Source: Liolophura sinensis
Lineage: Eukaryota > Mollusca > Polyplacophora > Chitonida > Chitonidae
Direction: 5' to 3'
NCBI RefSeq assembly: GCF_032854445.1
Contig: NC_088295.1
Span: 11,703,385 to 11,767,384, forward strand
Length of the DNA stretch: 64,000 nt
Below the pieces are notes generated by a model, which was given only the letters and a program-made list of their open reading frames with translations, was not told where the DNA came from and did not search any database. The position numbers were made by a program, and so were the translations under genes. Each line of letters begins with the position of its first letter. Position 1 is the first letter of the stretch. Positions 25,304-38,370 of this stretch are shown here, piece after piece.

Positions 25304-25402
25304 ATTTATTTATTTATTTGATTGGCCTGTTACATCGTACTCACGAATACTTCACTTACACAACGGCGCCCAGCATTGTGGTGGGAGGAAACCGGGTCGA
25401 TA
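25304..25402 (-). mobile_element. SINE family A, 3' fragment
   Basis: In reverse orientation it starts with the tail (TTTATTTATTTATTTGATTGG) and continues through the reverse complement of the GTACGGCGTAAAACA, AAGTGAAATATTC and CGGCGCC segments to GTGGGAGGAAACCGGG, where similarity ends. Confidence 0.8.
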
Positions 25403-26701
25403 CGATTTCACTAGTGTTTAAATATATTACATGTCCGAATGTCCATTCTGTATATTAGGGTTGATGTAAGTCATTGCATGGAGAAGGCAACCTTTTATAT
25501 CCGTATGTAAAATGAATAAAGCATGAAATTATTTACAAATCGGCACATACATACAAGTCTTCATGTTAGCCAAATGATGAAAGAAAAATACTAAATATAA
25601 ACATTATTAATACATATTCTTCAGAAAACTGTTTAATGTAGTTAATTGGCATAAAATCATGGAATTACGCCCGTTCGTATGTTTTTATACTAAACATGTA
25701 TAGGAAACGTCGTTAATGTGGCACGGTTATAAATTTCAGAATTATATATTAGGCATTTCCTCGATCAGCCATTCAGTTTAGGACTTACTCACTGATAACG
25801 TCAGCTGCAATATTGGCCTACATCACAACTGTTTACATCACAGATACGTAGCAAAAACTTGTATAAGTATAAAAAAAAATATATGTACTGTAGGCCTATA
25901 CATTATGACATTTAGTTTGAATTTCCAGTATGAGTTTCGTAACCCGCTATCACAGATATTTGGTTCCACGCGGTTTTTCGGATGTCAAGGTCAGCAACTT
26001 GCGGTCAACGTTTCTATACGGTTGTCGGTTGCCCCCCGATGTTCGAAAATCCCCTATCAATGCTTTGACTTTCACGTGGACAGAAAACTGGGTATACACA
26101 TGTAACGTAAACAAGAAACACAGTGTTTTACTTCAAGCATAGTTTTGAAAACATTATATACTGAACATTTATATACATGCATTCATATCATAGAAATATT
26201 AAATTATATCTGACAATTCATTTCAAACACTGTTTTTAATTCCTGCTCATTTTTATCTCATCAATGAAAACCTCGAATTCGAATGTGGATGTATACATAT
26301 AATTGTCAGTATTCTCTGACATCGTTTATGCGAAAGATTACTGAATGTGGCATTAAATAACAATCAAATAAATAAATATTGAGTGGTATTTTATAATCTT
26401 TCGATCTGATATTTCAGGGAGAGTTTGATGACGTCAGAGGTATATTATGCCCCGGATCTTTATCTTAAAGACCAGATGTGATCACACTCTCTAACTGACA
26501 AACTTACTTGTGTAACTGGGAAAAAAAATTCACAATGTATGGTATCTTAATATCCCGAATTTAAGTCGCCTTAGGTACATGTTTCGCATCATACGAGAGA
26601 AGCCGATGTACTGTACCTTGTAGACTATTGCATAGGATTATGCGCATTTGCATACGTCTTTCATTATGGCATATATATCCAATAGGAGAGTTTCGAGTTG
26701 T

Positions 26702-26710
26702 CATCAAAGG
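26702..26710 (-). promoter_or_regulatory. TCF/LEF consensus site
   Basis: Exact CATCAAAGG, the reverse of CCTTTGATG. Confidence 0.4.
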
Positions 26711-26903
26711 TAAAAAAAAAAGTCCTACTGCGTCATGTGAATGGTGAAAAATGTTAGGCAACCTTTGTTGACATTAATTTACCGTTCACCTATTTCACCT
26801 TTTTTCAGTGGCACAAAAGACTCCTCTTTGCTTTAGGAAATTCTCAAGTTCACAAACATTCATATTCTCTTTTTTGAAACGTCCATATTATTCAGTAAGA
26901 CGG

Positions 26904-26961
26904 GTCGGAAGTTGGAGGTCATGTGACCACCCATTCGCCACGAAAACAAAATGGCCGCCCA
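26904..26961. promoter_or_regulatory. Promoter- or enhancer-like patch: ETS, GGTCA inverted repeat, YY1-like
   Basis: CGGAAG (ETS-type core) near 26906, GGTCA-TG-TGACC inverted repeat at 26917-26928 (nuclear-receptor half sites or an E-box pair) and AAAATGGCCGCC near 26949-26960 (YY1-like) occur within about 60 bp. Each motif is short, and the call rests on their closeness. Confidence 0.3.
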
Positions 26962-28100
26962 ATGTTAAAGCATTGGGGTAAGAGTCACTTTTTGCAACTT
27001 CGCTAGCGACCAGTAAGGCCACCACGAAAACTCTACAGAAATACACAGGCTATCTGGAAAGTTGAAAATTATACAAATCCAATGGATACAAGATCGCCGA
27101 CAGCATTTTCCTATGCCATAACGTTGGGATGGCCGTTTTATTCACCAACGCCGTTTGTTACTAAGGAGATCACGTGGTCTCCAGCTTCCGATCTGTCTAA
27201 CAAAATAGCGAATGTGGTCAAATATAGTTGCCTAACATTTTTAACCGGTCACATGATACAGTTGGACTTTTTCTACCTTTATCCCTCCATCGTGGGTTCA
27301 TCAATCTACACTTTGGGGTGATTTCATGGAAGTGTTGCAGAATTATAAAATGCATCATGAAAGTTTAACCTAATTCTGCGATCAGTGTCGAAAGAAGCAT
27401 AACTACATAGGATGATTTAAATTGCTCTCAAAAAACTGCATCATGCGAGATGGTTAAACATGCACGCATAGTACGGTGTTGTGTAGATGCCTGTAGTGGT
27501 ACAGAATGATGGCATTTGTCTAGTGGACAAATGACAGCGTGACCGTTCGCAGTTAGGGCCAGTGTCATCTTGTTGGACAAACCATGACAATACCATAAGG
27601 GACAAAGTTCAAGCATGTGAAAATAGCGCCACATAAAGACCATGTCTGGCAGGTAGCGATCCGTGGACCTGAACAAAATAACGTCCTCGTGATCATTTCG
27701 CCATTACTGAGAAATATCGACTGCAGCATCACCAAATATGAGAATGAGATGTCGAATTGGGTCTGATGGCGCGCATTGTGTTACAGCGCTTCTGCGAATT
27801 TCATTCATTCCTAACATCAGCCTGTAATTTGAGTGGTATTGCAAATCACTCGGCAAAAAATAAAATGAGTTCGCCTCACGGTATAGGTCTATACATGGCT
27901 GGTAACTCTTGTGGCAAGGTGATTTAATACAGCGGAAAATCAGTCTGCCGCAATTTGGTATCATTCCTTTGCCTTCGCGAGACACCTTGCATTACGTGTT
28001 ATGTAAACGCACAATATGCTCTTTCCCACTATGTGATGAGCACCCAAGCCATCGGAGGATCAAAAACATGAACCATCTACCGGAAGTGAATATCCTGTGG

Positions 28101-29549
28101 CAGTGATATGCCATTACACGTAACCACGTGGTTATACACGTGACTCTCGTGGCGTCACGTCTAGCGGTCACGGCGCCAGTGTCGCCGTTAAATACTGTCT
28201 CCGTACAACCACTTATAATATGATGCAAGTACATATATTAACCAAACCTAAAACATCAAACATCACTTTGTTGTTTTAAAAAAACGCCCATATGTATAAT
28301 TAATATAAAGAGACCTGTGTTTTGCCGTTGTCTTAACTGTTAAGGCTTTATAGACATGTATCATTCAGGATGATGTTGTATGCCTGAGTCCAACGGTCTG
28401 GAGACCAATAGGCAGGTCTATATAAAGCAGGCCCCTTTTTGCCTTTGGTTAACATTAAGGGATGTGTATCAGTACCATACATGTTAATGAGTGCGTGTTC
28501 CTGGAATCCTGGAAACCCAGCTTAATCTGGTTGTGGTCTATTCCGTTCATGTTCATGGGTTGCATAAGCTATCGGGAAACAACTCAACATAACTGAGAGG
28601 GAATGAGTAAATATATCAGTGATACCCATGAAGAAGATCACTTCTGGCTGTTGGTTACTTTATGATTTATACGCTGAGCTTCATTAAATGTTTGTGTCTT
28701 TTGTTGTCTGATGTATAGAGCATACAATTATATTGTGATAGGTTCTTTCGTTATTGACTTTTTCGTGTTTCGGCCCCTATTGTGCCGCCAAAGCTATCGC
28801 GTATAGCACGTGTCTGTCATTACCCGTTATTTGTCCACATAGATTAGATATACACGTATAATACACACACATACTGAGTTTTTATTAGTGAAAAAAGAGG
28901 TTATGCACAAGTGAGGAAAAAAGAGGAGAAAAAATGACGACCCCAATAGAGAATTACGAACCTCTCATCTCCCCGATCATTGACACATGCTTGGTGTTGA
29001 AAAGCCTTTTCCTAATATATTCGGTTGCAATCACGAAAACAATTACCCAAACCTGTTCACCTACAGAATCATAATCATATCTGCTGTAGATGAACAGAAA
29101 ATCAGATATATTTTAATAAACCCGAGGTTCATTGTTACCGTCAGATTAATAATGTAAATTATAGTCTGTGGTTTTATTACCTATATAACTATATACATAC
29201 GTAGCCATGCATAAATGTCCAAAAGAACAGGACATCTATATTGAAGCCAAAGACAAAGGGCAATTTTCTAAATTCTGTTTGGTTTGGTTTGATTTGCATG
29301 CTTTGGTTTTTGGTTTTGTCTGACCCGTTCAGTTTGTTTTCTGACAATCGAGGAAGAAACGAACCCATCGCATCCAATATTCCCCTTAATGTCTCTTTTC
29401 ATTTCTAATTTCTAGACTGGCGTTTTTATGGGGTCAATACATTTAGGGTCAGCCAGTTGCATATTGTCTGTGTTCACGTGTCAAAGCCTTTGATATCGCC
29501 TGAATGGCGTTCTCATGGATTCATTTCTCCGATTCATCTGGGAAACAGC
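28101..29549. other. Upstream flank: no gene seen
   Basis: Unique AT-rich sequence after the E-box palindrome. An isolated Helper motif GCCGCCA lies at 28784-28790. A TCF-like CCTTTGATA lies near 29487. Confidence 0.45.
28121..28142. promoter_or_regulatory. 14-bp palindrome with CACGTG E-box, plus a second E-box
   Basis: TAACCACGTGGTTA (28121-28134) is a perfect palindrome centred on CACGTG. A second CACGTG lies at 28137-28142, and a CRE-like GCGTCACG follows within about 20 bp. bHLH-zip dimers bind such sites. The function here is unknown. Confidence 0.4.
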
Positions 29550-29890
29550 GTGATATCAGTAGGCCTATGTCTGCCAAAATCATGAAAGCTGGTAAGTCAA
29601 GTGATATGTTTATGTCTTTATATTTATCACAAACGCCAAGTGAAACAGGGCGTGATACAGTATGTCTATCACAACCGACAAGTGGTAAGTCTTCATGGCG
29701 TGATACCGTAGGCCTGTGTCCGCTACAACTAACGACGTAATACATGCAGTATTTCTGTGACAACCGACAAGTGGTAGGTCTTCATGTCGTGATACCAATA
29801 GACGGTATGTCTATCATAACAGACAAATGGGTCTATCGCAGCCGACAGGTGTAAGGCCTATACATGGCGTGATACCTGATGTTCATGTCT
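29550..29890. repeat. Degenerate ~48-53-bp minisatellite
   Basis: Phrases such as CGTGATAC, ATGTCTATCACAACCGACAAGTGG and AGGTCTTCATGGCG recur at steps of about 48-53 bp, for instance CGTGATAC at 29651, 29699 and 29788. Copies are strongly diverged, with small insertions. Overlapping minus-strand frames derive from the repeat. Confidence 0.75.
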
Positions 29891-32801
29891 GCAATGCAGT
29901 GGTACATTACTATACGCACGGCTATTCATTGTGTATTTTGAGATTTAGGATATATATGTGATAAGTATATAGGCACCAGTAAATGAAAGACACGAAAGAC
30001 AAACTCTTTGATAAAGACGCTCGCTTCGGTCCCGCGGCGCATAGCACAGGGTAAGCTTACATCTATGCCTAGATTTATTGTTTTCTGAGAAAATCTAGTA
30101 TACCTGTTCAAATATATAGGAGTTTATAGAACGCATGCATTGTTAGGCAAATCTGTGATTTTATTAGACATGTACATCACACTTTCACTGAGGTGTTACC
30201 GATCCACAGGGGGCTCGTGTAGTTCCGTTTTCCCCTCCTCTCGTCGTCAATGGTGATCATGCCAGCCTTCACTTGTTAGTCACGAAAAGCGCAATGCACC
30301 CTCCCCTAGTTTTCTCCGCTCTTCCGTCCGTACTGATAGATATGTGACAAAACAATGGAACTCTCTGAAACGCAGACAATACAAACGTGCTGTACAGTTT
30401 AATAACAAAATATGTCTGCAGTCAAAATATTACTGGTGTTAGCATGGCTACGCCTGCATATGACACCACTTTACTTCATATAGCACGCCATATATGCATT
30501 CACTTGTTTGGCTATTAAGTCCGTCTTCTTGTTCCCTATAACAACACGAAAACTTTCTCTGTCAGATAAATAAGCACAAATTAGTCCGTATAAATGATTA
30601 TATCTTTCAAACACTTGAACAGCAGGCGAATGAAGTGTTGGCTAGGCTATATGGAGCAGCTGACGTCAGAAATACATTAATTCTGCTTGAAATATTCTCA
30701 TAAATTGATCTAGATTTGTCTATGTGTTATTACAACTCCACAGCCAAAATTAACAGTCTTAATATGATAACGGTGTTTGCGGCTGAGAGAATTCCACTGG
30801 CACCAGTAGAAATGCCATACTTGCACTGAGCAATTCTGTTAATTCTTTAAGATAGAGCATTGCATGGCTATTTTGATCGTCTGCGATGTTAAACAAATCA
30901 CCATTCAACCCACGCCCGAAAGTTGGCCGCTTGGAATCCGTAAAAGACTCTTACAAACTGGCAAATGGCGTATATTTTAGTCAATTTTAAGATCAACCAG
31001 GTCCCGGACTTAATTGCCATCAGAAAACTGCTAAGTATAATTCTTCATCATTTTCACACAGATTTTCGAATTTGAGAAAATGTGATTTTTTATAGCTAGT
31101 TTTGATCATTACACCCCTGACTTTTATCAGATTTTAACGGTACTTTTATTTATACTCACTGCGAGTGATTAAATTTGTAATCTGATTGGTATATAGCTGG
31201 TTGCGTATGTTTATACAGCATGTTTCAGAACAACTTGATGGTGTGCATGGCTGCTTCAATATGACATATCAATTTTAATGCACAGAGCAAAATATCATGC
31301 GTCATTTGCCACTGTTTATCATCAACAAAACTATACACTTTGCTCAAAATGTTTCTAATCCTTTGGGCGAATTCCCAAGGCCATAGTCTCAACTATACAG
31401 GTACCCGTCCAGACCCGTGTGTATTGTCTCATCTTTCCACTGTTAACATGCGTTAATGTAATAACTGGTTCAGCAAGAGCCATGTGGGTCTCGCTTGTAG
31501 AAGGCAGTACTACATTGCATTGTAATTTCAAGCTGTGCAGTCGGCTTACTAAACAACATATTCTATAACATATAAGTTAACAGAAAAAGCGTTCATACAA
31601 AATATGATGGTGGTGATGCGTATAATATTTCATTTCATTCTCAAATTAACAAAAATGTTGGAAAATACAGAAAAAGTGGTCAACATTAATTACTTTTTTT
31701 TTTTTAATTTCTCTCTTGTTATAGGTATTTCAGCACGAAAAGAATATATCCCAGTTTTTCGCGCAATGTGCGGTTATAAAAATGTTCAGGTGCGCCGGAC
31801 TTTCAAATAGCCTGTGCACGTTTCCACAAAATGGATGCATGAGGAGAATCCCTTTGTCTCTCCTTGAAAGTGGAATGTATAAACATAAAGGCAAATAGAA
31901 GTAGGTAAATATATGTGGACACATTGACCAAGAGCACTGGCATAGAGTACTGCCTTGTGTCCAAGTCTCCAGATTAATTGATATTTCTTCTCAAAGAAGC
32001 AAGATAGATTGAGAGTAATCAGTGAACACACAGATTACCTGCATAGGTGACAGCTGATGAGGCCTCTGTGATTAAGCATGTCCGCGAGATCTTCATCTTA
32101 GAAGTGGTTTGCGTGATAGCAGATTGAACTGCCAGACGGCACATTGCATTGATTGGAGACCGTACAGCCTGAGTCACAGGCAAACACAAATAAACCATAC
32201 AACTGAAGATTGGTCAGTCATTTTGCAGGCATCGCCCTATTGAAATTTCTTCTGTATCAATTGGCTTAACTGAAGTGACCATTCACAAAAAAAGGGACAG
32301 AAATGAAAAAACTAGACATACAGTCAGTGACTGACTGGTTTGATGGCTGTGTAGTCAAGGCTACGCGCACAACAACCGCCATGCATATACATTTAACTTT
32401 CACTCTTACGTAAGTATGCATCGTTCCATTTGTGTTAAGTCATAAGATCAAGATGCACAAGCGTCACGCCTGTCTGGGGTTTGCATTTTCGTGGTAATAA
32501 ACTTGATCACTACTCATCTTCTTTCGTCCATTTCTTCAGACATCGAACCGTTAGGACTTGATAAGGACTGATAAAACTTCTCAAATGTCACCTATTGGGT
32601 CTTTTTAACTGAAAACTTTGTGATAATCATTTCGTTTGAAAATAATTAGAACTAAGCCTAGCAGTCCGCAGTGTTGGATTCAGCCCTATTTAGTTACCAC
32701 TGCGCGTGTTCTCTTACAAAACACTTTAAAAACGCTTCTGTGCGGGATATTTTAACTTCATCAGACATAGCGACAAATAAGATATGTAGTGTGTTCTCGC
32801 A

Positions 32802-32810
32802 GCTTTGATG
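32802..32810 (+). promoter_or_regulatory. TCF/LEF consensus site
   Basis: Exact GCTTTGATG, about 1 kb from the stronger composite at 33799-33829. Confidence 0.4.
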
Positions 32811-33798
32811 TCGCTTGGTTAAACACACGGATTCACTGTGATAAGATGATGTAACAGCCTTTATTTCCTAAGAGAGCCGACATCTGCTATTGAGGCCTAA
32901 ACTCACTTACACTTCTACATAATTTTATAATTTAACTTCAAGATTCACGGTCAATTTGGGTACTAATTTTACAGTATATTTAGAGCAAAGAACCTATATA
33001 GCCTTCAAAAAGGTTATATAGCTGTAGGTAAACATCTTGCTAATGTATAAAAATGATGTACGCGAAATAAACCTTTCTCTAATTAACCTCTGAATACGCG
33101 GTGCTCTAATTGTCTATATATTTTTTTTATTATAAAGTATCAAGCTTAATTGGTTTGGAGTTTTACCACTAGTAAAAATCTTTATGCAGGAGCAATATTC
33201 TTACATTCCGTTTGATGCATTGGAAATTAGACCCTTCTGTAAATTACATACAGAACTGTTGATTATTTCTTCAGATTGATTGGACTGGCCCAAAGATATA
33301 CAAATCTTGAACTTGTTCGATGCCGTTATGAAAACCTATTTTTATACATAGACTTGCTCGAACTAGTTTCTTGATATGTTTCATTCGTGGGTCATCAGAG
33401 CAAGTTTATCGCTCGAGTTCTTCGTCACCTCTTAGCAGTACTTAACCTGTATCCACCCGACGTGGAATTGTCTGAACTAAGTGGACAGGTATTGTGCTAC
33501 CTGAACTATACGCGTATCCTTTCGTTTGGTATACACTGGTATATCCCTTCTCTTTAATCTGTGTACACCTCAGAATCTATATCGTGCCGCAAGAGCTGAC
33601 AGTCGTTAATCCGGTGACTGATCCTCGTTATTTTGTGATAATCTCTGCTTGTTTTATAGCCCGCTATACACCAACACCTACACGAACAGAGAGGTGTTCG
33701 CCTGACAAAGCTACTAATTGAATGCCCACGTAGAATGCAGGTAAAACGTAACAGGTACAGTGATGAGTATTAACACCTGATAACGCCAAAGTCTGCGG

Positions 33799-33829
33799 GC
33801 TTTGATGTGACAGCTTTGATCTGCCGCCG
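33799..33829 (+). promoter_or_regulatory. Two TCF sites plus Helper motif: candidate distal Wnt-response enhancer
   Basis: Two exact HMG sites, GCTTTGATG (33799-33807) and GCTTTGATC (33813-33821), are followed 1 bp later by an exact Helper GCCGCCG (33823-33829), all in one orientation within 31 bp. This is the architecture described for C-clamp TCF targets in Drosophila. It lies about 15.4 kb upstream of the TCF/LEF start codon. Nearby CACCTG-type E-boxes (about 33772 and 33881) add to an enhancer-like character. Confidence 0.6.
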
Positions 33830-34297
33830 ACAAGACAGGACGTGATTTAAATGGGTTTGGCTGTGATATTTAACGGGCACACCTGAGTGTGAAACGCTCG
33901 TGTTTAATTGCTCCACATTTTCTCCAGGTGACAACGTTTGACCGCCATATGGTCAGCCTATACAAGAGTGACCATACCGTACCTCTTAACGCAAAACGTG
34001 TCGGGTTTTTATAACAAAAAACACAGGTGGTGAAGCGATGTTTCCTTTTTATCTGCTTCAATTCTCAAGAATTAACCAACAAATTAGTCGATTTCTGAAC
34101 GCAGTGAGTGGATACTCGACACAGGGACATAGGTCTTCGATATCACCTCTTATTTCGCCATGGAGAATGACTAATGTTTATCTTGGTATTCCCGTTATTT
34201 CTTTATACATTTATATGGATCTAACAAGCGAAAGAGTAATTTTAAAAAAAAGATGTTTGAGGAAATCCATGTAATTGTGTAAATTCCTTATAAGTAT

Positions 34298-34380
34298 ATT
34301 TGTTTATTTGATTGGTGTTTTACACCGTACATAAGAATATTTTACTTATACGACGGCGGCCAGCATTATGGTGGAAGGTA
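34298..34380 (-). mobile_element. SINE family A, 3' fragment
   Basis: Reverse-oriented tail (TTGTTTATTTGATTGG) followed by the reverse complement of the family A 3' body through CGACGGCGGCCAGCATTATGG. Confidence 0.85.
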
Positions 34381-34531
34381 CTAGTTTATTTGTCGCATAC
34401 ATTTATTGTCACTAATATACCATTTGGCAATTATTTCCATAAATGGTCCTTTATGTTTATGCAAATATGATTTTGTATATATTTGAAAATCTTTTAACAT
34501 AATGATTGTATTCATAACAAAAAAAATAGTT

Positions 34532-34573
34532 TTGTGTGTGTGTGTGTGCGTGTGTGTGTGTGTGCGTGTGTGT
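34532..34573. repeat. (TG)n microsatellite
   Basis: About 42 bp of TG with two CG interruptions. Confidence 0.95.
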
Positions 34574-34640
34574 AATATTTATTTATTTGAAAATATATGT
34601 AATACAGCATAGCTATGGCTATTATCCATATGAATTACAC

Positions 34641-34856
34641 ACCAATGCGGTTGCTTTGAGTTCAAGTCCCGCTCATGCTGGCTTCCTTTACGACCGAACG
34701 TGGGAAGGTCTTCCACCAACCTGCGGATGGTCGTAGGCTTCCACCGGGCTGTGCCCGGTTTCCACCCACCATAATGCAGACCACCGTCATATAAGTGAAA
34801 TATTCTTGAGTACGGCGTAAAACACCAATCAAATAAATAAATCAAAGAAATAAATG
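34641..34856 (+). mobile_element. SINE family A, near-complete body
   Basis: It contains the Pol III B-box-like GAGTTCAAGTCCCGC, the conserved CTCATGCTGGCTTCC and GGATGGTCGTAGG segments, GTGAAATATTCTTGAGTACG and the AATAAATAAAT tail. Most of the tRNA-like A-box region is missing or diverged. The elements at 34298-34380 and here lie in opposite orientation about 260 bp apart. Confidence 0.88.
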
Positions 34857-37251
34857 TGAATTACAAATCATTCACATGTTTGAAAGCCCTTGGAACGGTC
34901 ATAGGTTGTATGCTGCTACAGCCTTCCTGTCGTGCAGTAGTTGTATTTAAAACAGGGACCAGGAGGGATGTATCAACGTAGCATTGTGCGGTAACACAGT
35001 GAACACGGTTACTAACAATACGAAGTATGACAGTACATCTGAAGTACAAAGACTAGCTCTTTATTGTCGTTATGTAATTGATGAAATGCCGCGCTGTCAC
35101 CTTATGAGGTGACGGCCACTGACAACTGTGGCTGTCTGCGCGGATTTAACAAAGACGACTTTAAAAGCTGACGTTAAGTTACGTATGAATTAATCATGAG
35201 TTTTGTCAGTGTCAGCCGCATAGGTGGGCTTTGAATTTATGAACGATGAGCAAACGACAGGAGGTTTTTACATGTTTGTAAGAAGTTTCAAGTGCCGCCG
35301 TCAGTCAGAAATTCTTCTTTTCCATCTTGTTACATACCTCTTTAGCACAACTTTTATTTGACGTTTCAAAAAAGCGCCAGCACTAGATGGGTTCTTACAC
35401 CAGAAAGATTTGCTGTTCAAGCCGAGTTGCAAGTTGACTAAATAAATTAATTATTACACACAATGTTTGCAGTGTTTGCTATGCAGTGTATTCAGAAATT
35501 GATGCTTCAGTCCCCATTGTTGTTTTGGGACTCATCAAAGCACAAATCGGATTGTATTCATTTGGTGCTAAAATGTTAGCCATGTACAGTAACGTGACCA
35601 CATGTCATTACCTCCTGGAAACTTTGAGCTTGATGTACGCTGTCAGAGCAATGTCTCGGTCAGTGGATTGACAGTTGCCTTCTTTCTTTTCCCTCTGGCC
35701 AATCCGGGAGGACATATGTGCAGAAACATGGCGTTTGTTGTATGACAAACAGCCAGGATGAATAATAACCGCTATATTGTCTTCCACATGGATACCTTGC
35801 TATCAATAGAAACGTCAGAATAACACCTTAAGTGTTATTTCTTTGGCAGCCTCAAAGACTTTCTCTTCGCACTCCCACTAACGGTTGTTTTGCTAGCCAT
35901 GGATTGAGGCCACCCTTGTCCCCGCAATCAGCTATTGGGCCGACAATTCCAAACTACAAACACGTCCGTACGTCAGGCAAACAACAACACAAAGGAACTG
36001 CCGGATTAAGAAAACATTAGGTGGAGAGTTATACAGTCCCCGTTGTTTTGCGTCTATACGGTTTTTTCTTTATGCACCGTCCAAGAGAAAATATTTATCG
36101 TTGAAATTGCATCCACTGTGTTTGCTGCATGGTGCATGAGAGCATGTTCCTAAATGTGTTTTGTTCATATACGTTCAATGACTGAAAACTCATTTGCATA
36201 CAGCAGTGTATCTGTATAGATTCCATAACTGCAGAGAACTTTATATCTTAATACACTCAATATGATGTCCAAAGAGATAATGAAGACAGATAATGAGAGA
36301 TAATGAAGGCTGCATTTGGCAATGCATACTAGTATATATATCAGCCCTTAAGAGGATATTATCTCACTTCTAAGGCAATTGTTTGAGGTACCCCATTTTA
36401 AGTTCACATCGTCTATAACTCAGATAATGCTCGAGTATGCGCGAGTCGCTGTTTATTTTATACTCATGTTTTTAAAACAGTTCATTCAGTTCCGAGTGAA
36501 ACAAGTGTACTTTCAATCGTTTATGTAATACTGTCAAGATGTAAGGATATACACGAATGTCTGACTTAAATCCTTACATTCTTAAAAGTAAACCACAAGA
36601 AAACTTTTTCAAAGCACATGCATGTGGTTTAGGTCTCTTCAGCAGTATACATATCACAGCTGATATCCCGCACTCAAGCGATAAAACGCATACGTTTCCC
36701 ATAACACATGTATGTATAAAGCTTAGTGTCAACTAACGGGTTGCAAAGAACATAAAATTCAACAGATATGAATATGTCTGTATTGCAAAAATGTAATTAA
36801 GCATCTAGTTAATTACCCGTACAGCTAGTGTAAACATGTGTGTGTTTAGGTAAGTTAAGGCAGTTACTTTATTAAAAAAAACATTAGCTATTTGATCATA
36901 AAATACCTGGAAATTACACATCCATTTGACATCTTTCCTTGAGACTGAGATTTTTCTGAACTAACTATTTTTGCTCAATGGACTTTATCAGGAAACGTGG
37001 ACCACTTCACTGATCGACAAAGTTATAACTTCAGATTGGTTATTAACGGAGAAGAATCCGTTGACTGCGTTAGTAGTGCAGAATAGGTTGGCGTGTTCAC
37101 AGCGCACGCACATACCAGCTTTTGACAAACGCACGATTCCATTGAAAAAAATAAGAGGTGTAAGGACTGACAAATGGCAGTACAAAAGAATCAGGGTAAT
37201 AATGTAAGGCTGTGGACAAGGCGATTCAGCAGGCAAAGTGCGTGTGTGAAC
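34857..37251. other. Upstream flank: no gene seen
   Basis: Unique AT-rich sequence. A Helper motif GCCGCCG lies at 35294-35300 and an exact TCF site CATCAAAGC at 35533-35541, about 230 bp apart. No coding features. Confidence 0.45.
35533..35541 (-). promoter_or_regulatory. TCF/LEF consensus site
   Basis: Exact CATCAAAGC. The nearest exact Helper, GCCGCCG, is at 35294-35300. Confidence 0.4.
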
Positions 37252-38370
37252 TAGCCACTTCAACAAGCAGGGTGCATGACAGCGGCTTCACCAAGCAGGA
37301 TGCATGGCAACGGCTTCACCAAGCAAAGGGTGCGTGACAGCGACTTCACCAGACAATTGTTGCGTACCAGCCCCTTCACTAAGCAATGCGTGCGTGACAG
37401 CGGCTTCACCAGGACAAAGGCTGTCTTAACCAACCTCTTCATCGAAAGATTGGTGTGTACCAGTCGCTTCACCAAGCAAAGTTTTGGTGACAGCTGCTTC
37501 ATCAAAGGCTGTGTGAACCAGCCGCTTCACCGGACAAATGGTGCATTCCAGCCGCTTTCCCAAGCAAAGGGTGCGTGACAACGGCTTCATCAAACGCTGA
37601 GTGAACCAGACAAATGGTGCATTCCAGCCGCTTTCCCAAGCAAAGGGTGTCCGACAGCGGCTTCATCAGACGAAGGTTGGGTGGACCAAACAAATGGTGC
37701 GTTCCTGCTGCTTCACCAAGCAAAGGGTGTCCGACAGCGGCTTCATCAGACGAAGGTTGGGTGAACAAGACAAATGGTGCGTTCCTGTTGCTTCACCAAG
37801 CAAAGGGTGTCCGACAGCGGCTTCATCAGACGAAGGTTGGGTGAACCAGACAAATGGTGCGTTCCTGCCACTTCATCAAGCAAAGGGTGCCCGACAGCGG
37901 CTTCATCAAACGAAGGTTGGGTGAACCAGACAAATGGTGCGTTCCTGCTGCTTCACCAAGCAAAGGGTGCCCGACAGCGGCTTCATCAAACGAAGGTTGG
38001 GTGAACCAGACAAATGGTGCGTTCCTGCTGCTTCACCAAGCAAAGGGTGCCCGACAGCGGCTTCATCAAACGAAGGTTGGGTGAACCAGACAAATGGTGC
38101 GTTCCTGCCACTTTCATCAAGCAAAGGGTGCGTGGCAGCGGCTTCATCAGGCATAGTACGTGCGCCAACCGCTTCGTTCAGGATAGAGTGTGTAAAAATC
38201 GCTTCAACAGGAAAGCGTGCGCATACCAGTGGCTTCCAAAGACAAAGGGTGCGTACCAGGTGCTTCATTCAGGATAGGGTGTGCACACACACGCCCAGAC
38301 AAAGGGCGTGTGTGATAGCCGCTTCAAGAGACAAAGGGTGTAGATCAAATGTGCGTTAACGCCATCTGTC
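37252..38370. repeat. ~30-bp minisatellite grown into an 80-bp higher-order array
   Basis: Monomers of 28-33 bp with the phrase GGCTTCACCAAGCAAAGG repeat from about 37252. From about 37535 they form an 80-bp compound unit (about 29+21+30 bp), marked by CAAATGGTGC at 37611, 37691, 37771, 37851, 37931, 38011 and 38091. Units differ by few substitutions. After 38120 the order decays to single monomers. Several overlapping frames are open on both strands because the unit lacks stops, and 80 is not a multiple of three, so the frames cycle. A TCF-like CATCAAAGG at 37500 lies inside it. Confidence 0.93.

Larger units (their letters stand above)
22298..28100. other. Upstream flank, middle part: no gene seen
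   Basis: Mostly AT-rich sequence. It holds an (AT)n microsatellite (25207-25235), a SINE A fragment (25304-25402), TCF sites at 22817, 24679 and 26702, and a promoter-like patch at 26904-26961. The plus-strand frame at 27082-27321 (79 codons) has no recognisable features. Confidence 0.45.
29891..34297. other. Upstream flank: no gene seen
   Basis: Mainly unique AT-rich sequence. Short open frames on both strands have no features. The TCF/Helper composite at 33799-33829 and the site at 32802 are the only notable signals. Confidence 0.45.

Noticed and set aside
37601-38359. Several 76-141-codon frames on both strands
   Set aside because: All are readings of the 80-bp repeat, which lacks stops in all its frames. 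They shift frame from unit to unit.
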